From Nemania diffusa (Eukaryota > Ascomycota > Sordariomycetes > Xylariales > Xylariaceae), in assembly GCA_038501195.1 (NCBI GenBank), contig JBBPUQ010000002.1:2108001-2172000 (forward strand): DNA of 64,000 bases, given 5' to 3'. This document shows positions 38,779-50,943 of this stretch, in pieces (within the stretch, counting starts at the first letter, position 1; the number at the start of each line of letters is the position of its first letter). Under the pieces are notes generated by a model. The model ran no database searches and was not told the origin of the DNA. It worked only from the letters and a program-made list of their open reading frames with translations. Both the position numbers and the translations under genes were made by a program.

Positions 38779-41700
38779 TCATTGTGCCATCTCGGCATCA
38801 CTATCCTCGCTTTCAGCGTAGTTATTCACCTTGGCACGCCGTCTTTCTCGCCCACTCTCCGTGTCGTCTTCGGTATGAATTAGCTTATGGGTCTTCTCAT
38901 ATTCTGCTCTTGCTTCTAGGTATTGGCGATCCCACTCCGCCGCTTTCGTTTCCCAACTCTTGACTGCTTCATAATAGTTTTTCTTCTGCTTAGCAACCTG
39001 ATCTTCAAATGGCTTCCGGTCTTCGGGAGCTGTTTCCTTCCACATTTTACTCGTCATTACACGGACTTCGTTAGGAGCTGGCTTTCCTTTACCGGCACGT
39101 CGGCCTTCTTGGCATTTCATACGTGCAGATTCATAGTTCGCTTTACTATAAAGAAGATAGGCATTTCCCGCGACTTTTGGTGGGGGCCATGGGCGCTCAC
39201 CAATCTGTGAGACGACCTGTTGCCAGCAGGCAAGCTCGTACGCTTCAGTTCGAGCTTCCTTAGCAGCTTTAGGCGATAATCCTTCTTGCGGTCCTTTACG
39301 TTTTAGACTATTGGAGAACGAAAACAACGATTCTTTTGGTAGAACAAGTGGCGCTGGTACTTGAATAGGTCCAAGCATGGTCTCAATAATTTCCGATGCT
39401 GCACGCAATCCTGAAAGGTATGCGCCATGCACGGTTGCAGGATGGGTGTTGGTGGTGTGTTCTCCTGCGAAGAACAGGTTCCCAACTGGTTGAGCCATGG
39501 TTTGGTAATCGTCAACGTCCATGGTAGGACCAGCAGAAGAATAGGAACCCCGAGCAAACCTATCTGAACCCCAACGTGTGACAATAGAGTGGACAGGTTG
39601 AGGGACCTTAGCACCGAAGACGCGGCGCAATACGCCTGTAGCTTCGGCAACAAGTTCATCGTTTTTGGAGTGCTCTGTATCAAAGCCCGCATCTCCCGCC
39701 ATAAGAGCGAGAAGCACAGGAATTCCACTTGTGTTTGAGACATTGAACCATTGGAAGCAACGACCACGCTGAGAAGCATATTCACTCTGTTTGAGGCTAT
39801 GACGAGAAAGAGGTGCCCTTAAACAGCCAAAAATGTCAGCATCCGTATCCCAAAATGCATGGTCATAAACAAGGATGATCTTGTTTAATATTCCAAAACC
39901 AAGGCGACTAATAGCTTCTGCTTTCTCTTTTGGAAGAGGGGGTTGGAACTCGATGCTCCCGTATTTTAAGACACCAAGTGGAATAGTCGAGATGACATAA
40001 TCGGCTTCAATTACCGAGCCATTCTCGCACTCGATACGAGCACCCACCACCCCGTCAGGGTCGTATGAAATCTTTTTGACTGCAGTATCTTTTCGAATAT
40101 CGAGGCGCGATGGTGCAATGGCAAGGCCAAGAGCAACGTTTTGAAATCCACCGACTACCATAGTGTGCTTGCCTTCCCATTCGTTACCTGCATCAAGATC
40201 CCAGCCTCCGATGCTGAGCTGATGATAATTTGTCGCATTGCTATATTCGAGATTCGCAACATGCCAATTCATGAGCCTGAAATCTTGGGCTGTCAGGTCC
40301 ACGAGGTTCTTGTACTGGGTGATTGCTTCATCCACGACAGACCCAAGGGTAGCAGCCGGTGCTTTAGCAGCCGTGTCTAATTCTAAATCTTGATCTTCAG
40401 TAACGCCATCTCTTAATGCCCAGCCCATCAAACGAGCCTTGTATGCTGCTTTGAGAGCCGCTGGTGTACCCGGTTCAACGTGAGCGCGTCCAGTTGCGCG
40501 ATCTGTAGAGACGGGTACTAAACTGACTTGTGGTCCTAGGCTTTGTTTTGAGATTGGTGGTGCTTGCGGAAGAGCGGCTGTGGCTTCTTCCGCGTCGGCG
40601 ATCGACTTATGACCTTCCGATGTACTATCACGGCCTTCGTCTATTAGGTCTTTGTTACCTTCGATGAGCTTGGATGGTTCGCTCTTAAACTTATAATCCG
40701 AAACTCTCTCTAGGCAATCGTTGAAAAGTTTTTCAACCATTCGATCTCTCTCTTCATCTACCGCTTTGCCGTTTGTATCGTAAAGAATAGCATCAGGTCT
40801 CAAAGCGTGGTACGGGAGAGCCATCTGCCCCCGCACTAGTATATTCAAAGGATTTCCTCGCTCAAACCCCGTGATGATCATTCCACCACACTCAACACTG
40901 TGACGCCGACCCCTAAATCCTATCATATGAGGACTTTTGCTGCTGTCAAGCGCTCGCGAATAAACACGGCCACCAAGGCGATCTCGGCCCTCAACGATAA
41001 TAACACGAGGAGGCTCTTGTTCCAAGTCTTGGAATTGGTCGGCATATTGCTTGAATAGACCATCAAGCTGCCTGGCACAACCAAGCCCGCTCATACCAGC
41101 GCCTATTACGACCACTGTCTTCCCACTCTTCAACTGTTTAGACCCCTTATGCCTCTTTCTACTAACCGGGACTTCGACGGCACCGAAATTGATGTACCCA
41201 GAGCGAACTAACCAGTCATAGCACACGCTGGCAACGTCATACCATTTTTGATCTTTAGCACATCCAACAGCCTCATCGCGCGCAACACCGATACGTGGGT
41301 TGTTGACCCAGAGCCGAAGAATCCCATTTCGTATATTTAGATATGTGGTTACTTGAGCATGGCTTATATGCTCTCTGAGGATGGTGTACTCATCCGGATG
41401 TAATGCATATGGGTTCAATCTTGACGACTCAGCTGCTGCAATGCACTGATGGGCGTAATCCTGTAGAGAAATATCGGTCGGTATTGATACGCGTGGTCGT
41501 ACGTCAAATGGCCGTCGTCGTGAGGGAGTTTTAGAAGTTGTAGGTGTTGTTAATAATTCCCCTGCTAGGCCGGAGTCAAGTGGCGTGGTCGCCTTACTAG
41601 AGGATGGTATCGATGAAGGAGCCGAAGATATATTTAAATTGTCAGACATAGGTGATATTGACAACTCCAAGGAATCCCCTCTATTTTCTTGGTGGGCGTG

Positions 41701-42082
41701 AGGACGAGAATCGTCGGGTTGTATCTTATGATGAGGAATCCTATTACTTGATTTAGATTTCCTACAGTGAGTGGGAAGTTCATGCAGACATGTAAGAGAC
41801 TTACGTGACCCTCTCCTGCAAGTCTGATGCCGGCGTAGAAGTGCTAGCTTCTGTATCTGTGTCCTCCACCTTAACAACAATCTCAGATGCTGAACCTGAC
41901 ATTTCTCTTGATGGGGAAATGTGATCGTTATGAGAGTGAAGGGTTTTGTCGAAGAATATAGAGGATATGGCTGGCATATCATCCACCAAGGCTGGATTTG
42001 CTCCAAAGTTAAGATATAACTCTTCAGACGGCATCAATAGACTGGTCCCGTCCTCTGCCAAGGGCCTCTGGAAGGCTGTCAT
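38779..42082 (-). CDS. LSD1-type histone demethylase: SWIRM, FAD amine oxidase, HMG box
   Basis: Nuclear FAD-dependent lysine demethylase homologue. Exons 42082-41805 and 41761-38779 (intron 43 nt, GTAAGT..TGTAG) give 1086 aa. A Ser/Asp/Glu-rich N-terminus leads to a SWIRM domain (about 192-290, DYAHQCIAAAESSRLNPYAL..YDWLVRSGYINFG). The FAD-binding VVVIGAGMSGLGCARQL lies near 309-325, and the amine oxidase ends with NLFFAGEHTTNTHPATVHGA. The C-terminal HMG box (PPPKVAGNAYLLYSKANYES..WKETAPEDRKPFEDQVAKQKKNYYEA, about 945-1020) is followed by an acidic tail. The order SWIRM-oxidase-HMG is the fungal LSD1 arrangement. The ATG at 42082 is the first in frame after a stop, but the same frame is open and protein-like upstream (YPYIPAGSQARRNVVSRD), so an upstream exon may supply the true start. 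Confidence 0.92.
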
Positions 42083-43223
42083 ATCTCGTGAGACCACGTT
42101 TCGGCGTGCTTGGGACCCAGCAGGGATATATGGGTATGAGGTGAGGTCGTCTGTTTAATTTTCGTGGGGTGCGGAGCCGTTCCGTGGGCCAAGAAGCCTC
42201 CCATTGAATGAGATGCCCAAATCTATCTCAGTCCATTCGATAATATCACTGGGACATGGCTGACGACTAGGAGGACAGCGGGTCTGCAGATAAGAGGTCA
42301 ATTGCTTGAGAGAGGTAAGTAATACACCCTCTGAATATGAGAGCCCACGGAGGAAGCGACGGAATCATCGAACCATCATCATCCACAGTAACCAAGGAGT
42401 TGGGTTTATACTGTACCTTAGACGGAGTATGTACTGTACGGTACTGCTCTATACTTGTTGGTTGACTTGCGCGAATGGACCAAGTGACTTATAACATTTA
42501 AACTGTTGGTGGAATTGGAAACACTAAAGACATGTCTTCCTAACACCATATCACTAGGTATGCCCTTAAGCTTGAGGCAAAACTGTTGGAACAAGTATGT
42601 GATTGTGCTTTAACTCGGATTGGCAGAGGAATGTATAGAGTAGAAGAATGCACTTAAGAGTCAAGCAAGACCTGTTAGATAGATAGACTACCTAGGTAGA
42701 CACTCCCGCTAGGCAATGCCAATGCTGAGACTTCCACTCATCAGATCGGGTAAGGGTAAGGGGCGCTCCGTGCTCCGAGCCACGTGACACAACCATCCCG
42801 TACCTACCTGAGGTGTGCACAGTACCTCTAAAGCTGTCTTTGATAACCACCTGTGTAGCATACTGTGCAGATTACCTGCCTAGTCTTTATTACTACACAA
42901 GACAGACTCGATCCTTATCCTCGACGTAGACACCTTGCCACATGGGCTAAATCAATTGCAAGTTTCATCGTCCAATTGGGCCTACAGAGTACGATAACCA
43001 TTTTCGCAGGCAAATTTACGATCGTCCTCCTGTATTGCATTGTGTGCAGATGATTCCCCCGCATGAGCCTCTTACTACCTACATCATGACTATTACTAGT
43101 TGTGACAATACTGTCCGTGGACGTTTATACGATAGCACATGTACACAGCATAACCAATATAACCAATCTTTCCTATAATCAGCCCAAAATTCCAACTCTG
43201 GCTATTACGAAAAAAAAGTTTAT
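42083..43223. promoter_or_regulatory. LSD1-type promoter and Vps33 3' flank
   Basis: The first 50 bp upstream of the assumed LSD1 start are in-frame and protein-like. Around 42420 lies GTACTGTACGGTAC, and CCTACCTAGGTAG-type words occur near 42690. No separate gene seen. Confidence 0.4.
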
Positions 43224-45530
43224 TCAGGTAGATGCTACAGACTGCGGTCCGTCGTGTGCAAATGAACACTGTTCAACTCCCGCTTCCATCATCTTATTCC
43301 CGCTAATAATTGACGTTGCACAGATCACAATATTCCTTCGCGCTGTGTTAACAGAGGTTAGCAGCCATACTCCCCAAAAAGATACAATGAAATAAAGAAC
43401 GATAGGGAATGGGGTTGAATACCTTCTTCCTTCTTTGCGATAAATCTCAGAGCCGCAATTTCCGTGAAAGTTATACCACCCACGAACACTACAAACACCG
43501 TCTTCTTATCACCCCCCCCTGATAAGAGTGCCCTGGCTTTGATTGCCTTGTCCTCGCCCTTCTGTATTTCGTCAAAGGCCGGGCCGCGTGCATGTTTTAC
43601 AACCTCATCAAAACCTCGCCAACCTTGCGCACCACTTCCAGCTACTGTGCCTGCACCAACAGCAGTATTGCCGCGCGTGATGGAGAACAGGTACTGCTTT
43701 TGTAGGACACACTGGACCAAGCGGATGGAAAGTGGTGCATACCCACTATATACATAAGCAATATCATCGGGGTCGTGCTCGTTTACTTCATCCACAATAA
43801 GTCTGAGCTGCTTTCGAAGATAAGTATAGTTCGTTTTTGTGCCTGTTGCATTACCCGCCCCGGGCATAGGAATCATATTAGCCATAGGTGAGCTTCGCGA
43901 TAGGAATAGCTGTAGCTTCTCTAGATTATGTAGTGTTATCAAATGTTGATACCCATAACCCTCGAGCACAAGACGTCTAAAATGGTCAAAATCTTTCGAT
44001 TTAATGCCGCCAGAGACACAAGAATAAATGCACAAGAGCCGAAGAACCTCAGGCAGCGGCGTGTCCCTGGCAATCAGCTCTTCAATCGCGTCATGCTGGG
44101 AGCTCGGATCGGCACCAGCAGCAAGATTTTGTTGAGCTTCCAACAGCCGACTGAACTGATCAGCTCGAGTGTGTTTCATGATGTCTTCTGCTAAACCCGT
44201 ATGTATCTTCAGACTCTGGTGTTCTGCCTGATAGCTAGGCAATTTCTTTACAAAGTCTTTGAGCTCCGCTGTTGTTTTTGACCCATGCCGGCTCTCGTAA
44301 TCGCTTTGTAGTCTCCGTGCCACTTTATTTAGTAGGGTACCGACAATAGCAAAATTTGTGTCCCGAAGACCGTCATACAGCTTGTCAGTTGAGTCTAGCT
44401 GAATCTTGCGTTTTCTGGAGGCTGGACTAGGGTTTGGGGTATTCGAGGCACCTTGCGAGGGTTGTTGTGGTGGAGCTCCCACGATAGTTGAATCTACATC
44501 GGTCTGGTTGTTCTGAATGCCCCAGACTTCATCAATTAATCCCTCATATGTTAGTTGCGTAAGTAAAGGCGTGACAAAATCCACCTCGCGGTCAATAATG
44601 ACTACACTTTCTAGGGAGTTGCTTGGTGTGAGTCCGGTCTGGTTCTCTGCATCAGTACTTTCCCCAGCAAGTATTTCTTGTCGCATCCGTGTCAGCAGCT
44701 CTGCTACTCGTTTTGCGTGATCTCCTTTTCCGATAACTCGAGGAAAAAGGCCATGTTTCAATTGTATTCCCATCAGTGCTTTGGCCATGAGGAATGCCGG
44801 GGTTGAATCTTTGAAGAGATAGAGGTCCCGGAAAGAGTCGTCGAGTTCGAGGGATAAGACATCACGCTCAAGTGGGAAGAAGTAGACTGGTAGTTCTGAT
44901 ATATTGACATCACCGAGGACCCCGGCTTCTTCAAGTAACTTATCGGATACAAGGGTTCGCCGCGGGACCCAGAAGATGTGGAATTCGTGGCCAGTTTGAC
45001 TCTCACGCTGTAACCGCTTGATCTGGTCTTATTGTTAAGGCAATGTTAGCACTGATACAATGGCGACCCATACATGGGATAGGTGAAATAAACGCCGGAG
45101 GGTATGCTATATCGGAGCAATCGCACAAACCCATCCTCGACGGTCCAACAAAACATGATACAGTTCGGGCAAAGTAACTTACCGGCGATCGCCTGAGCGT
45201 GGCGGGCACACTCGCCTCGGGCCATGAAGACAACATTGCGCTGGCTTGTATCGGCATTCTGGTTTTCTAGAAAGAAGAATTTATCGACGCCATAGTCGTG
45301 TAATGTAGAGACTTTAACAATGACGCCAATTGGGCCAGCGAGGCTACGCTCGATGACAAGATTCTTCTTGCCACGGACCTATAAACAAGAGACATGAGTA
45401 CACGATGTTGCCATCGAGGTTGCTGCGAAGCAGATGAGGCAGCCTTACTTACGCCTTCTAGAAGATGAAGAAGGTCCTTGCGAGCCTTATCTCTTACGTG
45501 TTCGGTGTCGAACCCCACATGAGGAGCCAT
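43224..45530 (-). CDS. VPS33: Vps33, Sec1/Munc18 subunit of HOPS/CORVET, 4 exons
   Basis: SM protein that templates vacuolar/endosomal SNARE assembly within the HOPS and CORVET tethering complexes. Exons 45530-45453, 45378-45183, 45027-43423 and 43342-43224 give 665 aa, the normal length. Exon 2 carries GKKNLVIERSLAGPIGVIV; exon 3 has IFWVPRRTL, SLELDDSFRDLYLFKDST, SVVIIDREVDFVTPLLTQLTYEGLIDE (split SVVIIDREVDFVTP / LLTQLTYEGLIDE) and RLLCIYSCVSGGIKSKD. The last exon completes the domain with NIVICATSIISGNKMMEAG, a typical Vps33 ending. A Pro/Ser/Lys-rich insert (PPQQPSQGASNTPNPSPASRKRK) is lineage-typical. The exon 2/3 join uses a weak AATAAG acceptor; the alternative CCAG acceptor 7 nt later breaks frame. 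Confidence 0.94.
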
Positions 45531-47217
45531 TGTGAGCTCTTCATGGGGGTTTGCTGCTTGTGCTTGAAACGCGATCTTCCAAAGCTTGAAGTGCCGCGCT
45601 TGAAGTGGTAGAAGAGCTGGCGTTGGACTACATAAGTGGCTACGTCCCTATACTACCTAGGTACCTAAAAATAATAGGTAGCTGCTGGATAGTGGAGCCT
45701 TCAAGTTTTGGCGGGGCATAGTGGATCAGCTACAGAATACTGCATCATTGGACACATACCTAGGTTGGTAGATAGTGGGCCATACGTACATATACCGACA
45801 AAACTATTTTGTTTTCACTTTTCAGTTTTCAAAAGCAAAAATACCGACAGTAAGCTATTAATATTACAGATTACTTACTTATAAAAATAAAACATAACAT
45901 TTAACATAATTATAATTGTACGTATATAAATAAATAAATTATATAATTAACTAGGCTGACTAACATAACTAACATAATTAACCTGGTTGATTTGGTTGAC
46001 CTAACAACGGGCCGGTAAAGGTCGTTTATAGTGCTGTAGACAGGTAACTGAGGTAACTGTGCGAGCAATAGTCCCCTCAGGCCATCTAACTCATACCTAG
46101 AGACTAGATTATATCCCTAGGGGATAGTTGATATAATGTGAGCCCGAGATCCCGGGTCCCATGGCCAGTGATGTCCTACAGGCCGACTAAAGAGATGATA
46201 ATACGAACATATTAGTAGAATCGCCTTGGCATATTGCTCAACCTTTATAGCAAAGCCCACGCTACTTCTTCTTGCCATTGCAAGTTTAATGTAAGCCATA
46301 TGTTAGTCTAGCCGCCCCGTTTATTAACTACCTAGCTAAGGATACCTACTTATATGCCGGCGTGTCGTGTTCATAGTAGTGCGGCTAAAATAGTGAGGCT
46401 GAGTTGGGTGGTAACAGGTAGTCGTTCTTCGCAGACTACGCTATGCACAGCTTTCCAGTGGCATTTTCGTCAATATCTTGAAGTCTCTAGCCTCACAACT
46501 ATCGGGTTGGTTGAGCGTGATTATGACGTATCAATTAATTAAAGGTCGAAAATCCTCAGTGGAAAGTCGGTCCTAGATGGTTTCCTAGAGCACTTGTGGC
46601 TACGCTTCCTTTAACTGTATGTATTGCGTCGTGCAGTAATGTAGTAAAGCAGATGGACTGTATTAGTCGAGGTAGCTAGAACTCCATAGGAAGTCGGTCC
46701 CGTATAAGCAACAAAACCGTTTAATGGGGAGGAAGTAGCTAAGGCCCGTTTAATACTGTTGAAAGATACAGATACAAGTATGGCGCCTGCTATATCAATC
46801 CTTATCCGGAAATAGAATTGCGTCACGGAAAAACATGCTCATTAGGTCATAATTTTATCATTTATGAATTTGATCTTCTTAATGAATCTGGGACTGCATT
46901 CAGCGTGGTTGTAGTTCTGTCTCATCCAGTATGCAATTCATATTTCTTTACCACAGTTTTGCTTCGTGCAAAGGTGAAAATAGCCATAGTTACCAAAAAT
47001 AGGTACCCTTGAACGCCCATATTCCTTGCTATGTCCCCGATTCCCAATGAACCCTCCAACTGTGGTCGGGCTAGTCGCAGAGTGACTAGGTATCACCGAC
47101 CATGCTTAGCCTTCTTTAAATGCAAATGCTAATAGTGACATGTCCGTCTCACGGTCAACAATACCGAATATCGAGACACCGTAACTTATGACGCAACTAA
47201 AAGTAGCGTGATCTTTT
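45531..47217. other. Intergenic, Vps33 promoter and AT-rich DNA
   Basis: Vps33 upstream DNA with TACCTAGGTACCTA words (45655-45670), an AT island, then short ORFs without features. No gene recognised. Confidence 0.45.
45790..45960. repeat. AT-rich island with CTAACATAA-type tandem words
   Basis: A sharp rise in AT with repeated AACATAA / CTAACATAATTAA units continuing to about 46000. It separates the Vps33 promoter from the next gene-free stretch. Possibly a degraded transposon fragment, but no coding trace remains. Confidence 0.45.
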
Positions 47218-47827
47218 TCATACTGTATTATCATGGTAATAGAATGCGATATCCCTGGGCCGCTGGCGGTTACCACGGACGAATTCCTCGTCGCCGGGTG
47301 GGCGCTCGTTCTTGGTGTTGCCCGTTAACATGCTCTGGATGCTCATGCAAACACTCTCAACACTCTGGACTGGACTCCAACCCTGAGAGCCGAGAAGGTC
47401 TAAGCATATGATGCCATTGGAATAAATGTGAGGGTGCATCGGTACGGGTCTATTGTCAAGCTTAACGAAAGTCACCTCAGGCGCCTCTATTTCAGAACTG
47501 CATATTAGTTCAACACCCTACAGTCATGGAGAGTGTAGCAAGAACGAGCGTACCGATAGGATAGCTGTTGCTGAATTTAAACTTCAAACGGTACGTTTCA
47601 CCGGCGTATAAAGGGTTCTGATCTAACACCTGGATATCGAGAAGCCATTCCTCAAGATTGTCAGCGGAGACAAGCGCTATGCCCGGTGGGAGGCTGTTCG
47701 TAATCTAGTAAGTAGGGAGAACGAAGTTAGTAGAAATTGCTGAGAGGTGTAACAAAGACTATTGAATATTGCTGAAACATGCCTTCGTCAGCTCCTTGCC
47801 TAGTCTTTTAGGGCCAATACCAGCCAT
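47218..47827 (-). CDS. UBE2W-like ubiquitin-conjugating enzyme E2, 3 exons, GC-AG intron
   Basis: Ubiquitin E2 core protein of 154 aa. Exons 47827-47783 (45 nt, MAGIGPKRLGKELTK), 47704-47554 and 47486-47218. It resembles UBE2W (which ubiquitinates N-termini): the usual HPN motif is HPH (residues 83-85, MHPHIYSNGIICLDLL), with the active-site Cys93 in IICLDLL. Downstream are GWSPVQSVESVCMSIQSML and a C-terminal YYHDNTV close to the WWYHDDTC of UBE2W. The first intron needs a GC donor (ACGAAG|GCATGT) with a perfect TACTAAC branch site and TTACTAG acceptor; no GT donor gives a compatible frame. Intron 2 is GTACGC..AATAG (67 nt). Assignment to the UBE2W class is by motif comparison from memory. 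Confidence 0.88.
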
Positions 47828-48283
47828 GATGGGGTTTTAATGCTATATCCACAAATGTATGATGCCAGAGCGCCCGCGAATAGGTGTAGTCGCGCAGCTC
47901 GTGATAATCCACGTTGACTAGGATGCACTCAGATTGACACTTAGATCCTCAAAGAGACGGAAGCGAGCGCCTACGAGCAGCACCAGCGCCGGCGGTCAGG
48001 ATCCATGTAGGAATATGTAGAGATCGTGTTGGTGTTGAAGTAGATGTTTGCGAGTCAGGAGGACGGTTCACATGGGAGAAACAGGAGTGGCGGAAATTCG
48101 AAGGGAGAGGGGTTCATGTAGGCGTGCTTAGTAGGTAGGTAAAACACGTTGTCATTAAGTGTGAGGTGTGATACCAACTGCAGCGAGGAACGGATTAGTA
48201 TGGTCAGGAAGCGGCTTGTGAGATGCATAGTCATAGTCGATCCGCCCCGCGCTGAGGGGAGCTGTACCTACCTGCCTCTACCT

Positions 48284-48299
48284 GGGCAGGTACCTGCCC
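48284..48299. repeat. 16-bp perfect palindrome GGGCAGG-TA-CCTGCCC
   Basis: The two 7-nt arms are exact reverse complements around a central TA. It lies about 460 bp upstream of the E2 gene start in a stretch with several more ACCTGGGCA / GGGCAGGTACC words (48353-48384). It may be a dimeric binding site or part of the dispersed GGTACC-type intergenic motif. Confidence 0.5.
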
Positions 48300-49018
48300 G
48301 CAGGTTATCGATAAGTGTATACCTAAGCCGATATAATCAAGTACCTAAGGCACCTGGGCAAGGACGGGTAGGGCAGGTACCCCGCACCTCGCTGCTAGCA
48401 GGCCAAGGTTATAGGCCATCACCTCCCCAGACCTTGGATGTCAACAAGGTACAAGAGCGCAGCAAATTGGGCTTAGCACAATCGCCGCTTTTACTCAGGC
48501 TCGGCTCAGCCTACGATCACTAGAGAGCTTATACCTAGGTAGGCTAAGTAATTTATGCAATTTATGCAGCAAGTAACGGTGCTCAAACTTTTAAAACTTA
48601 TTTTTACTGTTAACGGTAACGTAATATATTTTGGTCATTGTCACAGGGACTGGTTACCAGGCCCATAATAGGCTATAGAGACTGGACCTGACCAGGTGCA
48701 ATAGCGAGTCACTGGCGAAATAGAATTGAAGCAATAGGTGTACGAGGGGTAGGCTACCAATATTGGTGGCCGAGAGAGAAGTTGATAACTTGAAGAGGTC
48801 AGGAAACAGGTCCCTGACCCCCTGGGCTATAGATCTTATATACAGGTGACTGACTGACTAGTTGACTGGTTGGCTTAGTATTCCTGTCACACACCTAGGC
48901 TAGGAAACGTTGGTTCATAACAGCCATATTCCTGTAAAGACAGGATAACATACCACCTGGGCAAGTGGCTAAACTGTAACCAAGAAAAGCCACGCAATAC
49001 CAAACGCTACATCTATAC

Positions 49019-49199
49019 TAAATACTAAAAGCTTTAAACTACTTTTGTTTTTACTTTTGTTAATTTATAATATATTTTATAATTATTAATTAATGTTAAA
49101 TAAGCTTTATATATTATGTATAAACAAAATATAAAGCTAGTTATACAATGTTTATATTAATAATTATATAAAAAAAGTCTGTTTATACAAACATTTCCA
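49019..49199. repeat. AT-rich island downstream of the protease gene
   Basis: Almost pure A/T over about 180 bp with many TAATTAAT and TATAAA words, ending 40 bp from the protease stop codon. It resembles repeat-induced-point-mutated (RIP) repeat debris, an inference from composition only. Confidence 0.5.
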
Positions 49200-49239
49200 A
49201 TGTTCCAACACTCAGTATATAATAGTTCTGGTTGTTTAC

Positions 49240-50877
49240 TTACGCAAGTTGAACCTTTTGACCGGTGAATTCTTCGATATCGTCCAAAACCCATTTGATC
49301 GGGTGGGCAAAGGTGATATCTGTACCTATGGGCATGTTGAGCCCGCCTTTGAGCTTTCTGTATTCTCGAGAGGAGGTTTTTTGCTTGTCGGGGACACCTC
49401 TCCAGTCGTCGGACCCGTTACCAGCAGTGGCTATCCCAACAATAGTGCCCCTGTAATCAAAGATTGCAGAACCCGAGTCTCCCTTGTATGAAAATCGGCC
49501 GGCCACATTTACTTTTCCTAAGGGTCCGAATTCTGGAATGATCAACAGCTCCCAAGTGAAGACGTCCTTATCTTCGCCGTGACCAGGTCGTCGAACGACA
49601 GCCTCTATAGCGCTCATTTGTCCGACAGTCAGTCCTGTGGTTGCCCCTCTTTTCGCAACAAGCTTCGGGGAGGTGGTGTTGGCGTCTGGCAGGTAAAGTT
49701 GCTTCTCGGGGTACGAAAGTCCGATTGGCTTTGTAATCTCGTGAGGGAGGTTCAGAGCGACCTTGTTATCTGGTGCGCGGGGAAATTTGCTCAGGTCGAG
49801 CTCTATTAGTGCCCAATCTCGAAGATAGCCTAGCTGCCGAGGGGAGAGCGTAAAACTTGGTAAGAAGGCTAAATGGCCGATTTTCCGATCCTTTCTCTCA
49901 TCATATTTCTCGAGAATCCCAAGAGTTGCGGCATAACGGGTCAAGTCTCCCTTTGACGTTGCTAACTGCTGACGATCGATTTCATCAGGAGGACGAACAT
50001 TTCTTGGCGGATCCCATTGATAGATTTCATCCCATTTTGAAATGTGGAAATCATGTTCCTTGATCCGCTCTTCTAACTGCTCTTTCTTTAAGTCCAGTTC
50101 GCGCTGGATGTCGTAAAAGGTCGTCTGGTTGGCCTGTATATGAAATTGACGGTTGTCCTCCGATGACTTGTCCTCTGATGACTTGTACGACTCGTGGGTC
50201 TTGCGGTCGTTCCAAACGACATGCCGGCAGGTGAGACCATATATTTTCGGGTCGTTTCCGAGCTTTATGTGCAGGCCCATCGTTCCCTGCCCTTTCTTGT
50301 CTTCCAAGTAGGCGATTGGGTACCCTACATATGGCAAAAGAGGCAGGATATGATTGCTGAGCTCGTCTCTACGGTCAAAAAATGGCTCGAGCTCGATAGA
50401 AACGGCATACTCTGTGTAGCGTCCTTCCATTATCTCGACCTCGACATCGAAGATTCCCAGCCTTTGGATCAGGTCGCGGCAACTCAGGGCAATGTTGATG
50501 CCAGCTTCCCATTGGAGGCTGCCCGGCTCTACGGCGATCAAAAGGATCGTAGCAGGTACGCCCTTGGGGTGGTTGTAATCGTCTCTTAGACCGGTTCGGA
50601 CAGGGAAAAAATAAGACCAATTGCATTGGTCTAGAAACCCTATGATTTGATTTGAAAGCTCTTTGTCTTTGTTCCACGTCTTGATGATCTCTGGGTCTTG
50701 CACAGCTAGGTAGTACTTACGGTCCTGGACAAGCCGTTGGCCCCAGCCAGCTTCTGTCGATAACGATTTGACCCAGCGGTCGTGGCCCGTCCTGGCTACG
50801 AGTCTTGGATTGCCGCTGAAGCCATAGAAGTACTTATTGACCTCTTCGTCTTCCGGCTTATACGGAGGCGGCGTCAT
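49240..50877 (-). CDS. Orphan trypsin-fold serine protease-like protein, accessory
   Basis: Single-exon 545-aa protein with no signal peptide or membrane segment. A putative chymotrypsin-like triad is visible: His219 (LTCRHVVW), Asp354 (LRDWALIEL) and Ser468 (KGDSGSAIFD), with GATTGLTVG (411-419) ahead of the serine as in many intracellular fungal trypsin-like proteins. Between His and Asp lies a charged, probably helical insert (about 250-330, ELDLKKEQLEERIKEHD). Residues 1-180 form a separate domain with ATILLIAVEPGSLQWEAGINIALSCRDLIQ; I know similar uncharacterised segments in fungal protease-like proteins but cannot name a function. The short direct repeat KSSEDKSSED is at 232-241. AT-rich DNA flanks both sides and a dispersed repeat ends 67 nt upstream of the ATG. 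The ORF is intact and all three catalytic residues are present. Confidence 0.75.
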   Translation of the reverse strand: MTPPPYKPEDEEVNKYFYGFSGNPRLVARTGHDRWVKSLSTEAGWGQRLVQDRKYYLAVQDPEIIKTWNKDKELSNQIIGFLDQCNWSYFFPVRTGLRDDYNHPKGVPATILLIAVEPGSLQWEAGINIALSCRDLIQRLGIFDVEVEIMEGRYTEYAVSIELEPFFDRRDELSNHILPLLPYVGYPIAYLEDKKGQGTMGLHIKLGNDPKIYGLTCRHVVWNDRKTHESYKSSEDKSSEDNRQFHIQANQTTFYDIQRELDLKKEQLEERIKEHDFHISKWDEIYQWDPPRNVRPPDEIDRQQLATSKGDLTRYAATLGILEKYDERKDRKIGHLAFLPSFTLSPRQLGYLRDWALIELDLSKFPRAPDNKVALNLPHEITKPIGLSYPEKQLYLPDANTTSPKLVAKRGATTGLTVGQMSAIEAVVRRPGHGEDKDVFTWELLIIPEFGPLGKVNVAGRFSYKGDSGSAIFDYRGTIVGIATAGNGSDDWRGVPDKQKTSSREYRKLKGGLNMPIGTDITFAHPIKWVLDDIEEFTGQKVQLA

Positions 50878-50943
50878 GTCGATGTTAAGAATGTCAGTTA
50901 GTGAATGGCTCTTGAAAGCAGCAGATGAGTGTCAGAGGAGGAT

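Noticed and set aside
48149..48523. 124-codon plus-strand ORF
   Set aside because: It spans the palindromic GGTACC-type words and has no protein-like features.
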